The notes under the pieces are model-generated. The model was not told the origin of the DNA, did not search any database, and saw only the letters and a list, made by a program, of their open reading frames with translations. From NCBI GenBank assembly GCA_022560555.1, contig JADFSZ010000096.1, positions 1 through 6,788 of the forward strand: a stretch of DNA of 6,788 nt. Reading direction: 5' to 3'. Source of the stretch: JADFSZ01 sp022560555 [NCBI: PVC group bacterium]. Lineage in GTDB: Bacteria; GCA-001730085; JADFSZ01. The translations under genes and the position numbers were made by a program. Shown here one piece after another: positions 6,341 through 6,788 of the stretch. The number at the start of each line of letters is the position of its first letter. The stretch's first letter is position 1.

Positions 6341-6697
6341 ATGAAATATATTCGAAAAATATTAGGCGCCCTTGTTGTATTCTTTGATGCCATAACGCGT
6401 CCAAAGCCGATCGAGAGATCCGTTGATGCTCAAAGCGATGTGGACCGCCGATCAAAGAATTTATCTTTGTATCAGTTTCATGCCTGTCCGTTTTGTGTCA
6501 AAGTGCGCCGGGCGCTTCACAAGTTGAATGTCAACATTGAACTAAGGGACGCCAAAACCGACATAATCGGAAATGAATTATTGAAAGAAGGCGGCAAACG
6601 TAAAGTGCCGTGCCTGCGTATCGAGCAAGACGGTGGGGTTCAATGGATGTATGATTCAAACAGCATCATTCAGTATCTTCAAACGGCTTTTAATTAA
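6341..6697 (+). CDS. Membrane-anchored glutaredoxin-like protein
   Basis: This 118-residue protein has a short hydrophobic N-terminal segment (residues about 7-18, ILGALVVFFDAI, preceded by KYIRK), a charged linker, and a thioredoxin-fold domain from about residue 41. LYQFHACPFCVKVRRAL carries the CPFC redox motif (Cys49 and Cys52), KVPCL contains the cis-proline (Pro90), and YDSNSIIQYL is the usual closing helix of glutaredoxin and GST N-terminal domains. It is expected to reduce disulfides or glutathionylated thiols, with the redox domain probably on the cytoplasmic face given the positively charged N-terminus. The layout resembles small glutaredoxin-family proteins common in Gammaproteobacteria, recalled from general knowledge. 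AAGGGG lies 5 bases before the ATG and supports this start. The short gap to the radical SAM gene suggests cotranscription. A direct functional link is unproven. Its stop codon overlaps that of a possible convergent reading frame. Confidence 0.88.
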   Translation: MKYIRKILGALVVFFDAITRPKPIERSVDAQSDVDRRSKNLSLYQFHACPFCVKVRRALHKLNVNIELRDAKTDIIGNELLKEGGKRKVPCLRIEQDGGVQWMYDSNSIIQYLQTAFN

Positions 6698-6788
6698 TAA
6701 GTCCGAACTTGGCTCAGCCAGCGACTCCTTATCTTTTCCTCAAAATCAAAGGCTTCCAGCTGTGAATAAACCGCTCGTTTGCATCGCA
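6694..6788 (-). CDS. Possible C-terminal end of a convergent gene, unrecognised
   Basis: On the minus strand one frame stays open from the right window edge for 30 codons to a TAA (complement of 6694-6696). It ends with SQLEAFDFEEKIRSRWLS and five more residues. The composition, rich in charged and aromatic residues, looks protein-like, but 30 codons without a stop can arise by chance. The stop would overlap the glutaredoxin stop in a tail-to-tail arrangement. No family is recognised. The other two minus-strand frames also run in from the edge but stop sooner, after 19 and 13 codons. Confidence 0.3.
   Translation of the reverse strand, partial: RCKRAVYSQLEAFDFEEKIRSRWLSQVRTY

Noticed and set aside
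6710-6720. TGGCTCAGCCA hairpin as a terminator for the glutaredoxin gene
   Set aside because: The stem is only 4 bp with a 3-base loop and no U-tract follows directly, so it is too weak to call.
1-6788. Mobile elements, CRISPR arrays, tRNA or rRNA genes
   Set aside because: No transposase motifs, terminal inverted repeats, regularly spaced repeats or RNA gene signatures were seen on reading both strands.

Overview
The window looks like part of a chromosome from an uncultured, moderate-GC bacterium. Gene density is high, all confident genes lie on the plus strand, and Shine-Dalgarno sites are standard. No ribosomal RNA, tRNA, mobile element, phage gene or CRISPR array is visible. Neighbourhoods with GH130 enzymes and a long GT4 protein occur in several environmental lineages (Omnitrophota/PVC-like bacteria are one guess), but the sequence does not fix the taxon.

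Region 1 (1-4644) is a tight carbohydrate operon of four genes: the 3' part of a GH130 glycoside phosphorylase gene, a 751-residue GT4 glycosyltransferase fused to a second, probably alpha/alpha-barrel domain, and two more complete GH130 proteins. Neighbours overlap by 17 and 14 bases or are 12 bases apart, so they are probably cotranscribed and translationally coupled. None of the complete products has an evident signal peptide, which points to cytoplasmic enzymes. Characterised GH130 enzymes mostly phosphorolyse (some hydrolyse) beta-mannosides. A sugar-nucleotide-dependent GT beside three GH130 paralogues therefore suggests a cytoplasmic cycle of making and breaking a mannoside, glycan or reserve polymer. 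This function is inferred.

Region 2 (4645-6697) starts with a 103-109 base intergenic stretch carrying a perfect extended -10 box (TGATATAAT). It continues with a cobalamin-binding-type radical SAM protein of the HpnP-like / DUF4070 group and a small membrane-anchored glutaredoxin-like protein 24 bases downstream. These two are probably one transcription unit acting at the membrane; the substrate is unknown.

The last ~90 bases hold no plus-strand gene. One minus-strand frame stays open from the window edge to a stop overlapping the glutaredoxin stop, and may be the end of a convergent gene.
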